DNA from: an uncultured Bacteroidia bacterium
GTDB taxonomy: Bacteria > Bacteroidota > Bacteroidia > Bacteroidales > Prolixibacteraceae
Assembly: GCA_903904515.1 (NCBI GenBank)
Contig: CAIVCR010000081.1
Location: 1 to 38,803 of the forward strand
DNA: 38,803 nucleotides
Direction: 5' to 3'
Positions 1-6,800 of the stretch are shown here, one piece after another. Under the pieces are notes generated by a model. That model ran no database searches. It was not told where the DNA came from and saw nothing but the letters and a program-made list of their open reading frames with translations. Positions within the stretch are counted from its first letter, which is position 1; each line of letters opens with the position of its first letter. The position numbers and the translations under genes were made by a program.

Positions 1-565
1 ATCCGCAATTACTTTTTCGGGGGGAGCCAACACTTTGAGCAACATTTTCAAGGTTTACGGTTCGGTCGGGGTAGCCGGCCATGGAAGCTCCCTTCAGGTA
101 CTCATCACTGTTATCGTGACACACCATACAATCGACATTACGGGCATTGTTAAAATCGAAATGGCTGCTCGACATGCCATAACCGATATGGCATTTTGCA
201 CATGATTGCTGGTTCGAATTCGTTCCGAGACAAAAATTATTCATCACATTTTTCTTCCCTGCTGAAGAGATTCCGCGCCCCTCTACATATGCTACCCGTT
301 CCCAGTTCCAATGTGACGAAGCCATTACCTCCTTATGCGTTTCGGTATGACACGAAAGACAAGCTTCAGTCACCTCCTGAGGGGTCTTAAAATTTTGTTG
401 TAAGGCAGTAAGTTTGCTGTGATTAACAGATGGAATATCTTTTAAGGCATACTTGTGCCGGAGCGTCTCCAGTTTAAGGTTGTAGTTATCTTCCTGATGA
501 AGAAGGTTAACCAGAATCAAAGCAACTACAGTACTAAAGATTACAATTAGCAAGGTTTTATACAT
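1..565 (-). CDS. Octaheme tetrathionate reductase-family cytochrome c, 5' part (cut by window edge)
   Basis: The minus-strand frame opens at the ATG at 563-565 and runs off the window after 188 codons. It begins with an uncleaved or signal-type hydrophobic segment (residues 3-21), so the protein is anchored in or exported across the inner membrane. Three c-type haem motifs are visible: CLSCH, CAKCH and CMVCH. The stretch VNLENVAQSVGSP followed by NCG is the segment that precedes the next haem motif in the octaheme tetrathionate reductase (OTR) family; that fourth CxxCH is lost at the edge. OTR proteins reduce tetrathionate, nitrite or hydroxylamine in vitro; the physiological substrate here is unknown. 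The frame is missing from simple long-ORF views because it is partial. A dyad operator-like site and a large hairpin lie just upstream. Confidence 0.85.
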   Translation of the reverse strand, partial: MYKTLLIVIFSTVVALILVNLLHQEDNYNLKLETLRHKYALKDIPSVNHSKLTALQQNFKTPQEVTEACLSCHTETHKEVMASSHWNWERVAYVEGRGISSAGKKNVMNNFCLGTNSNQQSCAKCHIGYGMSSSHFDFNNARNVDCMVCHDNSDEYLKGASMAGYPDRTVNLENVAQSVGSPRKSNCG

Positions 566-594
566 AGCAAATCATCTAATATTTCTCTCTCATT

Positions 595-610
595 ATGAAC
601 ATTTGTTCGT
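595..610. promoter_or_regulatory. Operator-like dyad, copy A (upstream of cytochrome)
   Basis: The sequence ATGAACATTTGTTCGT has 5-base inverted arms GAACA/TGTTC around a 2-base centre. It lies 30 bases upstream of the cytochrome ATG. On the minus strand a TATATTTG box (Bacteroidota -7 type) lies upstream of it at about 625-632, so the dyad would be in the early transcript or just downstream of the start site. Two close relatives lie at 659-674 and 1945-1960. ArsR/SmtB-family repressors bind dyads of this form; the assignment is inference. Confidence 0.5.
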
Positions 611-640
611 TATGAAATAAGATGCAAATATAACCATATA

Positions 641-692
641 TCAATTCGCCGTGAAGTAATAAGCATTTGCTCATTACTTCACGGCGAATTGA
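641..692. repeat. 20-base perfect inverted repeat with dyad copy B in its loop
   Basis: Arms 641-660 and 673-692 are perfectly complementary (core CAATTCGCCGTGAAGTAAT) around a 12-base loop. The loop plus stem edge forms ATAAGCATTTGCTCAT (659-674), a second copy of the operator-like dyad. There is no T-run on either side, so it does not look like an ordinary intrinsic terminator. It lies between the zinc-ribbon gene and the cytochrome gene, upstream of the latter's start. It could be a cruciform-forming operator or a transcript structure. Confidence 0.6.
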
Positions 693-741
693 AAATTATA
701 CTTTCGGGATAATCCTCTAGTTATATGCAATTTAAAGTCAA

Positions 742-784
742 ATAGTCATAATAATTTAAAATTAATTTAAATTATTATGACTAT
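742..784 (-). terminator. AT-rich hairpin after the NifX/DUF1847/zinc-ribbon operon
   Basis: Perfect 19-base arms (742-760 and 766-784) enclose a 5-base loop. It starts 28 bases past the zinc-ribbon stop codon. The stem is almost all A-T and only a short TTT follows on the minus strand, so termination is plausible but not certain. Confidence 0.5.
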
Positions 785-811
785 AAAAATCAGGAAAAGC
801 CTTCCGGAATT

Positions 812-967
812 TTAGCCTTCAGGAATTGAATTCACCTCCATGCTTCCGCACATCGGGCAAATTTCAATTTTATCAGCTCCCATGCAGGTCTCCACCGTTT
901 CCCAATCTACTTCAGTTGGGCTACCCGTCCAATTGCATTGTTTACATCTTAATTTAAGAGAATCCAT
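812..967 (-). CDS. Small zinc-ribbon (rubredoxin-like) protein, 51 aa
   Basis: The ORF starts at the ATG at 965-967, 8 bases after the DUF1847 stop, and ends at TAA 812-814. Two knuckles are visible, CKQC near residue 9 and CPMC near residue 37, separated by about 25 residues, as in zinc ribbons and rubredoxin-like domains that bind one Zn or Fe ion. There is no signal peptide, so it should be cytoplasmic. It is the last gene of the operon with the NifX-like and DUF1847 proteins, both of which are Cys/metal-linked. Function is not known; a metal-binding accessory role is inferred from context. Confidence 0.7.
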   Translation of the reverse strand: MDSLKLRCKQCNWTGSPTEVDWETVETCMGADKIEICPMCGSMEVNSIPEG

Positions 968-975
968 ACTTCCCG

Positions 976-1455
976 CTAAATCACAATTAATTGATTAATA
1001 CTTGCAACAGGGTTATGGTTACTGGGGCGGTCTTTAACCACTAAGGTTGTTACCGGGCAATCCGATTTTTGGTTAAAAATCATATCATGCCCAACGCACA
1101 AACCCATTGAAATATTAAGCTCAGTTTTGTTATCCTCCAAATATTTGGCCTGACCGGCAGGATTACACATTATGCTCTTACCTTCACATCCAAGCATTTC
1201 GTGTTTCGTAACCTTGCCGCATTTACAGTCAATACTAAAGACTTCAAACTTGTCTGAGAGAAATTGTGTTACCGCTTTAACCTCATTGGGAAAAGTTACA
1301 CAATGTGCAATGCCAATTCTTTTTACTCCTGCCTTGAGTGCAAAATTTTTAATCTCCTCGATGCGGTTAGAACCCCGCTGAAAGGCATCTTCAGCTGTCT
1401 GCATAATAACAAGTGAATCATCATTATAGATTGCCTTTATATCTTTTGATTCCAT
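976..1455 (-). CDS. DUF1847 Cys-rich metal-binding protein
   Basis: About 159 residues starting at MESKDIK; this ATG lies 4 bases after the stop of the NifX-like gene, which is a better start than the upstream in-frame codon that would overlap that gene by 95 bases. The segments VKRIGIAHCVTFPNE, DCKCGKV and IMCNPAGQAKYL followed by GLCVGHDMIF match the DUF1847 family, annotated as metal-binding proteins of anaerobic bacteria and archaea. Conserved cysteines in IAHC, DCKC, IMCNP, LCVGHD and DCPVTT suggest a metal or Fe-S site. Members are often 20-30 residues longer at the N-terminus with extra cysteines, so this is a short version. It acts in the cytoplasm; the reaction is unknown. It is the middle gene of a three-gene operon. 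Confidence 0.75.
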   Translation of the reverse strand: MESKDIKAIYNDDSLVIMQTAEDAFQRGSNRIEEIKNFALKAGVKRIGIAHCVTFPNEVKAVTQFLSDKFEVFSIDCKCGKVTKHEMLGCEGKSIMCNPAGQAKYLEDNKTELNISMGLCVGHDMIFNQKSDCPVTTLVVKDRPSNHNPVASINQLIVI

Positions 1456-1459
1456 AAAA

Positions 1460-1834
1460 TCAGTGGTTACATTTATGCTCCTCACCGTGCAGTTCGTGGC
1501 TCTTGCATCCAAGACCTGAGTCACCAATTTCCCCTTTAAAATAACGCTCCGCAAGATGTCTCACATCACCCGAACAACCGCGATAAACATCTATCCCATG
1601 GTGGGTAAGGACATTCAAGGCCCCGTTGCCCATGTTTCCGCAGAGCATAACAGTCACCCCCATTTGTTGAAGTATACTTGCAATATCACTTTTACAGCCA
1701 CACCCTTGCGGAGAAGGGAATATCTCAGAAGCTTTGATGCCCTTGTTTGCATCAATTGTAAAAATTGTATACGCTTCACAATGACCAAAATGGTCGTCTA
1801 CCAGATTTCCCCGTGTGGGAACAGCTAATTTCAT
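1460..1834 (-). CDS. NifX/NifB-type iron-molybdenum cofactor-binding domain protein
   Basis: 124 residues from the ATG at 1832-1834; an earlier TTG at 1864 is less likely because the family starts as MKLAVPTRG. The protein has the NifX/dinitrogenase Fe-Mo cofactor fold (PF02579) with DDHFGHCEAYTIF near the N-terminus, a region that binds metal clusters in relatives. Extra cysteines occur in PQGCGCKSD, and the tail ends in a Cys/His cluster (CKSHELHGEEHKCNH). No nif structural genes are nearby, so a role in nitrogen fixation is unlikely. In many anaerobes such stand-alone proteins accompany redox or metal-handling genes. It heads an operon with DUF1847 and a zinc ribbon, driven by the promoter at 1937-1967 with an operator-like dyad inside it. 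Confidence 0.85.
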   Translation of the reverse strand: MKLAVPTRGNLVDDHFGHCEAYTIFTIDANKGIKASEIFPSPQGCGCKSDIASILQQMGVTVMLCGNMGNGALNVLTHHGIDVYRGCSGDVRHLAERYFKGEIGDSGLGCKSHELHGEEHKCNH

Positions 1835-1936
1835 GATACTCTGTTTAAATAAATACTCAGTCAATGGAATGTCGTTTTCTCAGGATTTGAGCCATAGGAA
1901 AAAACCAATTTTGCCTTCTTCTTCCTTAAGAATTCA

Positions 1937-1967
1937 CAAATATAATGAACATATGCTCTTTATCAAA
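1937..1967 (-). promoter_or_regulatory. Bacteroidota-type promoter with operator-like dyad copy C between the boxes
   Basis: On the minus strand a TTTG (1964-1967) is followed after exactly 19 bases by TATATTTG (1937-1944), an ideal match to the Bacteroidota -33/-7 consensus. The 19-base spacer contains ATGAACATATGCTCTT (1945-1960), related to the dyads at 595 and 659. A repressor bound there would block the sigma factor. About 100 bases separate the -7 box from the NifX-like start codon. Confidence 0.7.
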
Positions 1968-2042
1968 AATTAAAATAAAGAACCTAATGGATTTTAAGAA
2001 TTTTTGTAACCCGACAGATCACAACGCAACAAATTAGGGGCT

Positions 2043-2084
2043 AAAAAAACAGGGGAGTGATAGATTAGAAACCTATCACTCCCC
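2043..2084 (-). terminator. Intrinsic terminator of the ArsM operon
   Basis: Perfect 12-base arms (GGGGAGTGATAG at 2052-2063, its complement at 2073-2084) with a 9-base loop, followed on the minus strand by a run of seven T (2044-2050). It begins 16 bases past the stop of the 32-residue peptide gene and separates this operon from the NifX operon. Confidence 0.9.
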
Positions 2085-2099
2085 ATCAATTGTGACGAA

Positions 2100-2198
2100 T
2101 TAATCGTGACAACCAACAACTGTACTTGAGGTTTTTGCACAACACTGGGCAATTTTTGCCACTTTGGGCTCCTCTTTCTTCTTAATCAGACTCTTCAT
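2100..2198 (-). CDS. 32-residue Cys peptide downstream of ArsM
   Basis: An ATG at 2196-2198 opens a 32-codon frame ending just before a strong terminator. The N-terminal half is lysine-rich (MKSLIKKKEEPKV) and the C-terminal half carries vicinal cysteines (AQCC, residues 19-20) and ends in GCHD (Cys30, His31, Asp32). There is no signal peptide. Its position as the last gene of a terminator-bounded operon with an arsenite methyltransferase and another protein ending in a Cys cluster suggests metalloid or metal binding. It is too short for ordinary gene callers. I do not recognise a named family; reality as a gene is supported by position and Cys pattern only. Confidence 0.55.
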   Translation of the reverse strand: MKSLIKKKEEPKVAKIAQCCAKTSSTVVGCHD

Positions 2199-2260
2199 AA
2201 AAATTATTTTAACGCGTTGTTGTTACAGCCTCCCTGCAATCTATTGAGGAAGGTTTATCG

Positions 2261-2905
2261 TTAGCAGCAGCAGCCTCCTGAAGGTTTCTTCCCTGCAATA
2301 GTAAGGCTTGCTACCTCTGCTTTTCCTTTTTGATATGGTTTCGATTCTTCGATGATCTCAATGGCGGTAAATCCTAGTTTGGTTAAAGTAGCCAGGTACT
2401 CATTGCGGGTAACTGCCCCTGCCCAACACTCCGCCACTGCAACAGGATCATTGCGATATTCGTCTGCAATAGGTGTGGTTGCGTAAATATCGCTGACAAC
2501 AAACCTACCCCCTTTTTTAAGAATCCGGTATACTTCGCTCCAGACAGCCTCTTTATTTGTTGCGTGGTTAATTGTGCAGTTTGAAATCACGAGATCTGCT
2601 ATATTCTCATCCAGTTCAATATTCCCGAGCTCGCTTTGGATAAACCGGACATTCTGAACCTCTAACCTCGATGCATTTTGTCTTGATTTCTCAAGCATCC
2701 CTTCCGAAATATCAATTCCGTAAACGAATCCAGTCTCTCCAACTTCGTCTGCCATCCTTAGCACATCGGTCCCACGACCACTACCTAAATCGACACATAC
2801 TTCACCAATTTTTGCTTTCGCATAATTGATGGCTCCACCACATGAAAGACAACAGTCGGAGCTTGCCAATTTACCATATCTGATATTTATCGCTGAGTAA
2901 TCCAT
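2261..2905 (-). CDS. arsM: ArsM-like arsenite S-adenosylmethionine methyltransferase
   Basis: 214 residues with a class I SAM-dependent methyltransferase fold: SAM motif VDLGSGRGTD at 38-47 and acidic loop GIDIS at 63-67. Two cysteines that bind As(III) in ArsM proteins are recognisable, Cys110 in ISNCTIN and Cys160 in AECWAGA. Additional cysteines lie in SDCCLSCGG (18, 19, 22) and at 37. The C-terminus ends in GGCCC, an unusual tail. Typical ArsM proteins are longer (260-380 residues); this one has a short N-terminus and lacks the C-terminal extension. The family methylates arsenite to mono-, di- and trimethyl species in the cytoplasm. It lies 18 bases after the small membrane protein gene, in the same operon. 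A related thiol or selenium methyltransferase cannot be excluded. Confidence 0.75.
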   Translation of the reverse strand: MDYSAINIRYGKLASSDCCLSCGGAINYAKAKIGEVCVDLGSGRGTDVLRMADEVGETGFVYGIDISEGMLEKSRQNASRLEVQNVRFIQSELGNIELDENIADLVISNCTINHATNKEAVWSEVYRILKKGGRFVVSDIYATTPIADEYRNDPVAVAECWAGAVTRNEYLATLTKLGFTAIEIIEESKPYQKGKAEVASLTIAGKKPSGGCCC

Positions 2906-2923
2906 ACAATTTAAAAATAATCA

Positions 2924-3166
2924 TTAACAACATGCCCGACAAGGCCTTCTAACAAAAAAATACCCGATCATCCCTCCGAATAATCCATTGGAGATGATGT
3001 CATGAGTGACTGGTGAACTTCCTGATGCAGATCCGATATAGATAAAGTAAAGCGCACCTGCCACTGCTCCTGCAAAAAATCCGGCTATCGGTTTCCAGAA
3101 ATACCACGATTTAAGGAGTGCCCTCCAACCTTTGGGTCTGTTAATTACTTCACACGATCCATCCAT
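2924..3166 (-). CDS. Small membrane protein with C-terminal Cys cluster (DUF6132-like)
   Basis: 80 residues. Two hydrophobic segments, about 28-46 (PIAGFFAGAVAGALYFIYIG) and 57-72 (IISNGLFGGMIGYFFV), suggest a two-span inner-membrane protein. It ends in RRPCRACC, three cysteines placed just after the last span, probably on the cytoplasmic face given the adjacent arginines. The segment resembles small Bacteroidota proteins grouped as DUF6132, found near arsenic or metal genes; the assignment is from memory and moderate. It is the first gene of the operon with ArsM and the 32-residue peptide. A possible -7 box (TAGTTTTG, minus strand, 3189-3196) lies 23 bases upstream of its start. Confidence 0.65.
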   Translation of the reverse strand: MDGSCEVINRPKGWRALLKSWYFWKPIAGFFAGAVAGALYFIYIGSASGSSPVTHDIISNGLFGGMIGYFFVRRPCRACC

Positions 3167-3188
3167 CTTATCGGGTTTTAGAATAATG

Positions 3189-3196
3189 CAAAACTA
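3189..3196 (-). promoter_or_regulatory. Possible -7 box of the ArsM operon
   Basis: Minus-strand TAGTTTTG fits TAnnTTTG, but no TTTG lies 19-21 bases upstream. The dyad seen in region 1 is absent here, so this operon may be under separate control. Confidence 0.35.
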
Positions 3197-3255
3197 AATA
3201 ATAAATTTAATAAATCGCATTAGTATCACTTAATTTTTTAATTTCGCTATTTTTA

Positions 3256-3263
3256 TACTTTTG
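3256..3263 (+). promoter_or_regulatory. -7 box upstream of the zinc-ribbon transposase-like gene
   Basis: TACTTTTG fits the Bacteroidota -7 consensus and lies 18 bases before the ATG at 3282. The -33 element is only AT-rich. It would give a very short leader. Confidence 0.45.
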
Positions 3264-3281
3264 TATTGAAATTAAAGATTT

Positions 3282-3716
3282 ATGGGATTGATTTTCAGTA
3301 AGGACATATCGGAATCAGAGATACAGGAGCTTTTCTTAAGTGATGAAAGATGTCTGGAATTTCTGGCTGACATTAAATGGGCGGATGGTTTTGCCTGTCG
3401 TAAGTGTGGGAATGACAACTCATGCAACGGTAAATCGCCCTATTCGCGTCGTTGTACTAAATGTAAGGCGGAGGAGTCTGCCACATCAGGGACTATTTTT
3501 CACCATTGCAGGTTTCCCATACACAAGGCATTCTTCATTGCGTACAATGTTTGCAAAGGGAAAGAGGAGATTTCGAGTTATGAATTTGCACGCCGCCTGG
3601 CACTGCGGCAGATGACCTGCTGGAATTTCAAGACTAAAATTCAGACTGCCCTTAATACGATGGACTCCCTCACGACTTATGAGAAGGGGGCGATAGAGAA
3701 GCTGCTGGGGAAATAG
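3282..3716 (+). CDS. Stand-alone IS1595-type transposase zinc-ribbon protein
   Basis: 144 residues matching the N-terminal zinc-ribbon and helical region of IS1595/ISXO2 transposases (PF12760). The segment LADIKWADGFACRKCGND carries the first CxxC and RRCTKC the second; SGTIFHH is the usual following motif. The catalytic DDE/DDN domain, which normally begins about residue 130, is absent; the frame ends cleanly at 3716 and no transposase remnant or terminal inverted repeat was seen downstream. The ORF is undamaged and has its own -7 box, so it is either a 5' fragment of an insertion sequence or a short DNA-binding protein derived from one. Such free-standing forms occur in other Bacteroidota, to my knowledge. 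Confidence 0.75.
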   Translation: MGLIFSKDISESEIQELFLSDERCLEFLADIKWADGFACRKCGNDNSCNGKSPYSRRCTKCKAEESATSGTIFHHCRFPIHKAFFIAYNVCKGKEEISSYEFARRLALRQMTCWNFKTKIQTALNTMDSLTTYEKGAIEKLLGK

Positions 3717-3741
3717 GCATTTAGGTGATTAGGCCTCACGG

Positions 3742-3785
3742 CGACAGGGTCGTTGAGCGGAGTCGACAGGGTCGTTGAGCGGAGT
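3742..3785. repeat. Tandem 22-base repeat, two copies
   Basis: Two identical units of CGACAGGGTCGTTGAGCGGAGT (written as 10+12: CGACAGGGTC, GTTGAGCGGAGT), at 3742-3763 and 3764-3785. The TTGAGCGGAGTCGAAACG core is a dispersed intergenic element I recognise from Bacteroidota genomes. It lies between the convergent ends of the zinc-ribbon gene and the SprE gene. Confidence 0.8.
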
Positions 3786-3807
3786 CGAAACGACGATTCC
3801 ACATGGA

Positions 3808-6800
3808 TTACCTGATCCGATTATAAAACTCGTTGTATTGGAGTACATTTTTCTCAGTTCTGAAGATTTTCAGATTTTCAGAACTGATTATAAAGTTCCG
3901 ATAATTAATCCCTTTTAGCGCTTCAAGGAGTGATTTATCAGACACTGATCTTTGCAGATAAGCAAGTGCGGAGTTTTTCTCCCCTAATCCACTGACGATC
4001 AAAATTCCCCTTTTTGCATCCAGCGATTCCACTGTTACCTTTATCGACGGTGCTCCGAAATTCACTTTATTGAATTTTTCAAATGCGCTGACAATGGCTG
4101 GTTCATTGACCTGTGTTTTCAGATAAATCAAGGTATAACAATAAGCTGAACCTTGTTTTAGTGAGTAAGGGCCGCTATAAACTACCTCAGCCGGTAATTT
4201 CACTTTTGCCGCAGTATCGAGTGCCTGGACTGGAGGAACCACAACAAATTTCCCCTTGGCAGATGTCTCCTCCTCTTTTCTCACCTTTGCCAGTAACTCC
4301 ATAGGATTAGGTAGCTGATCAGCAGGAATATTCGAACTTATATAGGTGCTGTAATTTTTAAGGAAGAACGGGATATAGGAGATATAATCCTTCTCGGCAA
4401 TAATAGTCCGGTAATTGGTTGATGAGGCAATAAAATTGACATATTCCAACCCTTTTAGCGACTGAAATACAGGACGTTTACGGATGATAGACCTGAAATA
4501 AATCAACCCCTCCTCTTTATCAGGAAAACTCCGTACGGTAATTAATTGTGTCTTCGAGTCAAGATTAATGGGCTCAATATCAAAATCGGTTGTTGTATAA
4601 TAGTCAAGGTTATAATTTGCTATGTCATAGATTAACCGGTTAATATCCACATTGGCCTCTTTAGAGAAGGCGATTACATAATAATGGAAAAGATTCTCAT
4701 CATACGAAAATTTGCCGCCGAACTCATCATTGGAATGGTCCTTTCTGTTTTTCATCTCTTCATTGGCGATCTCCTCCTTAATGTAACCCTTGGCCAAAAG
4801 CTGCTGGTAGTCGGCCAACGTATTAGCAGCAATTAATTCTTTAATATGTATTGCGATCGGTGTGGTAGACTTCTTCGGGAAATCTTTAATATATTGATCC
4901 AACGTGGCGGAAAAGGCTGTTCGATCCTGCGCTGATCCCTTAGCTGTCACTTCGATAAATTTCACTTTCGAAAGTAACGTACTGTCGGGGTTCATGGCCA
5001 GGGTCGCCGTTGCATTTTCGCCAGCCTGGGCATAATTATAAGACCTGAATAGCCGTAGTGCTACACCGTATTTCTTTTCAATCGCCCCTTTCCTTTCCTC
5101 CAATTCGGCAAAATAGTTTGGATTCAGCAGGTATTTGGCATATTTTGAATCGGGATATTCTGAGATAATCTTCTGTTTATAGGCATCAGTATTCATGGCA
5201 TCTCCGTTCTCCTTGTACAACTGATACAATTCAAAATAGGCAGGTAATTCATAAATACTTCCTTTAAATCTCCGGTTCAATTCAAGAAGGATAGCGATCG
5301 AACGGGGGAAGTCACTGAATTCTGAACGGTAGATCCGGCCGGCACTGAAAAAGGCACTTTTAATCATTTCATTGGAGACCTTCATCAGAGAATCGGTTAA
5401 TGGAATATCCTGAAGGTAGAATTCGGGTGTTTTGGGATCGCTCACTTTCTTCTTGCCTTCAACAATGGCGGCTTTAGCTATTGAATCTTCTACCTGCTCG
5501 GCATCGACCTCCATAGTTGAGAGTTTATTTTTACGGCGCCAATTATCCTCCAGAACCCGTTTACCCCATATTCGCTGAAAATCCGATTTCCCGATCCCCA
5601 CAGTCAAAGGATTATAGAAATACCAAAGATTTTGATTCCCTGAAGTACTGGATCCCTGTTGCTGTCTGAATTGCTGAGATCTGAAATAACTTTGACTCGA
5701 CTTTTCGGCATTTTCCTCAGCAAGTTTCCGCGCTTCTTCCTTTTGCAGATCTGTTATTATTTTTGTGATTAGTGCGTTACGATCTTTTTCGGGCAGCAGG
5801 GCCAGTTTCTGCAAACTATCCTCCCGCTGGATGGTATTCAAGTCCTTTGTAAGTCTCCTTAAGGCTGACGACCTTATCATAATTTCGGGGTACCCGGGAT
5901 AGCTGGCATCGATCACTGCAACTGCGCTGTCATAATAACAGGCCGACTGAAGATACTCATTCTCTTCAAAGAGTATCCGGGCAACATCAAGGCTTGAAAT
6001 GGCACGTTGTTTAGGGTTTGCGGCGCTGTAACGGACCGAATTTTTAAGATCTGAAATCGCATCTTCCTTTTTCCCCTGTTTGAGAGCAATATTCGCTTTC
6101 GCATAGTAGATCCGGTCTCTGTACTCCTGATTGATCTGATCTTTCAGCATCTTATCCAATTGATTCTCGACCTCTTTATCCTCCCGGCCAATAATTTCCA
6201 TCCGCGAAATCCTGGCGTTGAAGGCCATTTGATAGGGTGGATGCATTTTAAGAATATGCAGATATTGCTTCGCTGCTTCGTCAGGCTGGCTGGTTAGCAT
6301 GAGTAATTGGGCCAGAACGTAGTTCAGCCTGAGCTTATCCCGACGGGGAAGCGAAGAAGACAACGCCGTTTTTAAGAGAGGAACCGCCAAATCAGGTTCA
6401 TTGATTTTTAAATGAAAGTGAGCCTGAACAAGGTTGAACTCCTGTATCAGCCTTGGCGGAAAGCCGGCATCGCGCGAAAGGGTATTGATTATTTCGACAA
6501 CTTGCGGATAATCGCCAGTTTCAATGTACGATTTGGCCATCCCAAGGTAGGCATCGTAACGGGTCGGCTGATCGGAGAATTTGCGGATCACATAATTGAA
6601 ATTCTCGATCGCGCGGTGGTAATCGTGTTTGTAATAACTGGCTATTCCCATAAGGATATAGCTGTCGTCAACCCAGGCATTATATTCCCCTTTTGAGGCA
6701 AATTTCTTGTAGTGCTCTGAATTATTTGGTTTTCGTTGGGGACTGCGGGTGATGGAATGAAGAGAAATGAGTTTATTGCACTTGGTAATTACCAGGTCCA

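Noticed and set aside
976-1554. Longer start for the DUF1847 gene
   Set aside because: It would overlap the NifX-like gene by 95 bases; the internal ATG at 1455 gives a 4-base gap and a good start.
3256-3716. Complete insertion sequence around the zinc-ribbon protein
   Set aside because: No catalytic domain, terminal inverted repeats or target duplication were seen.
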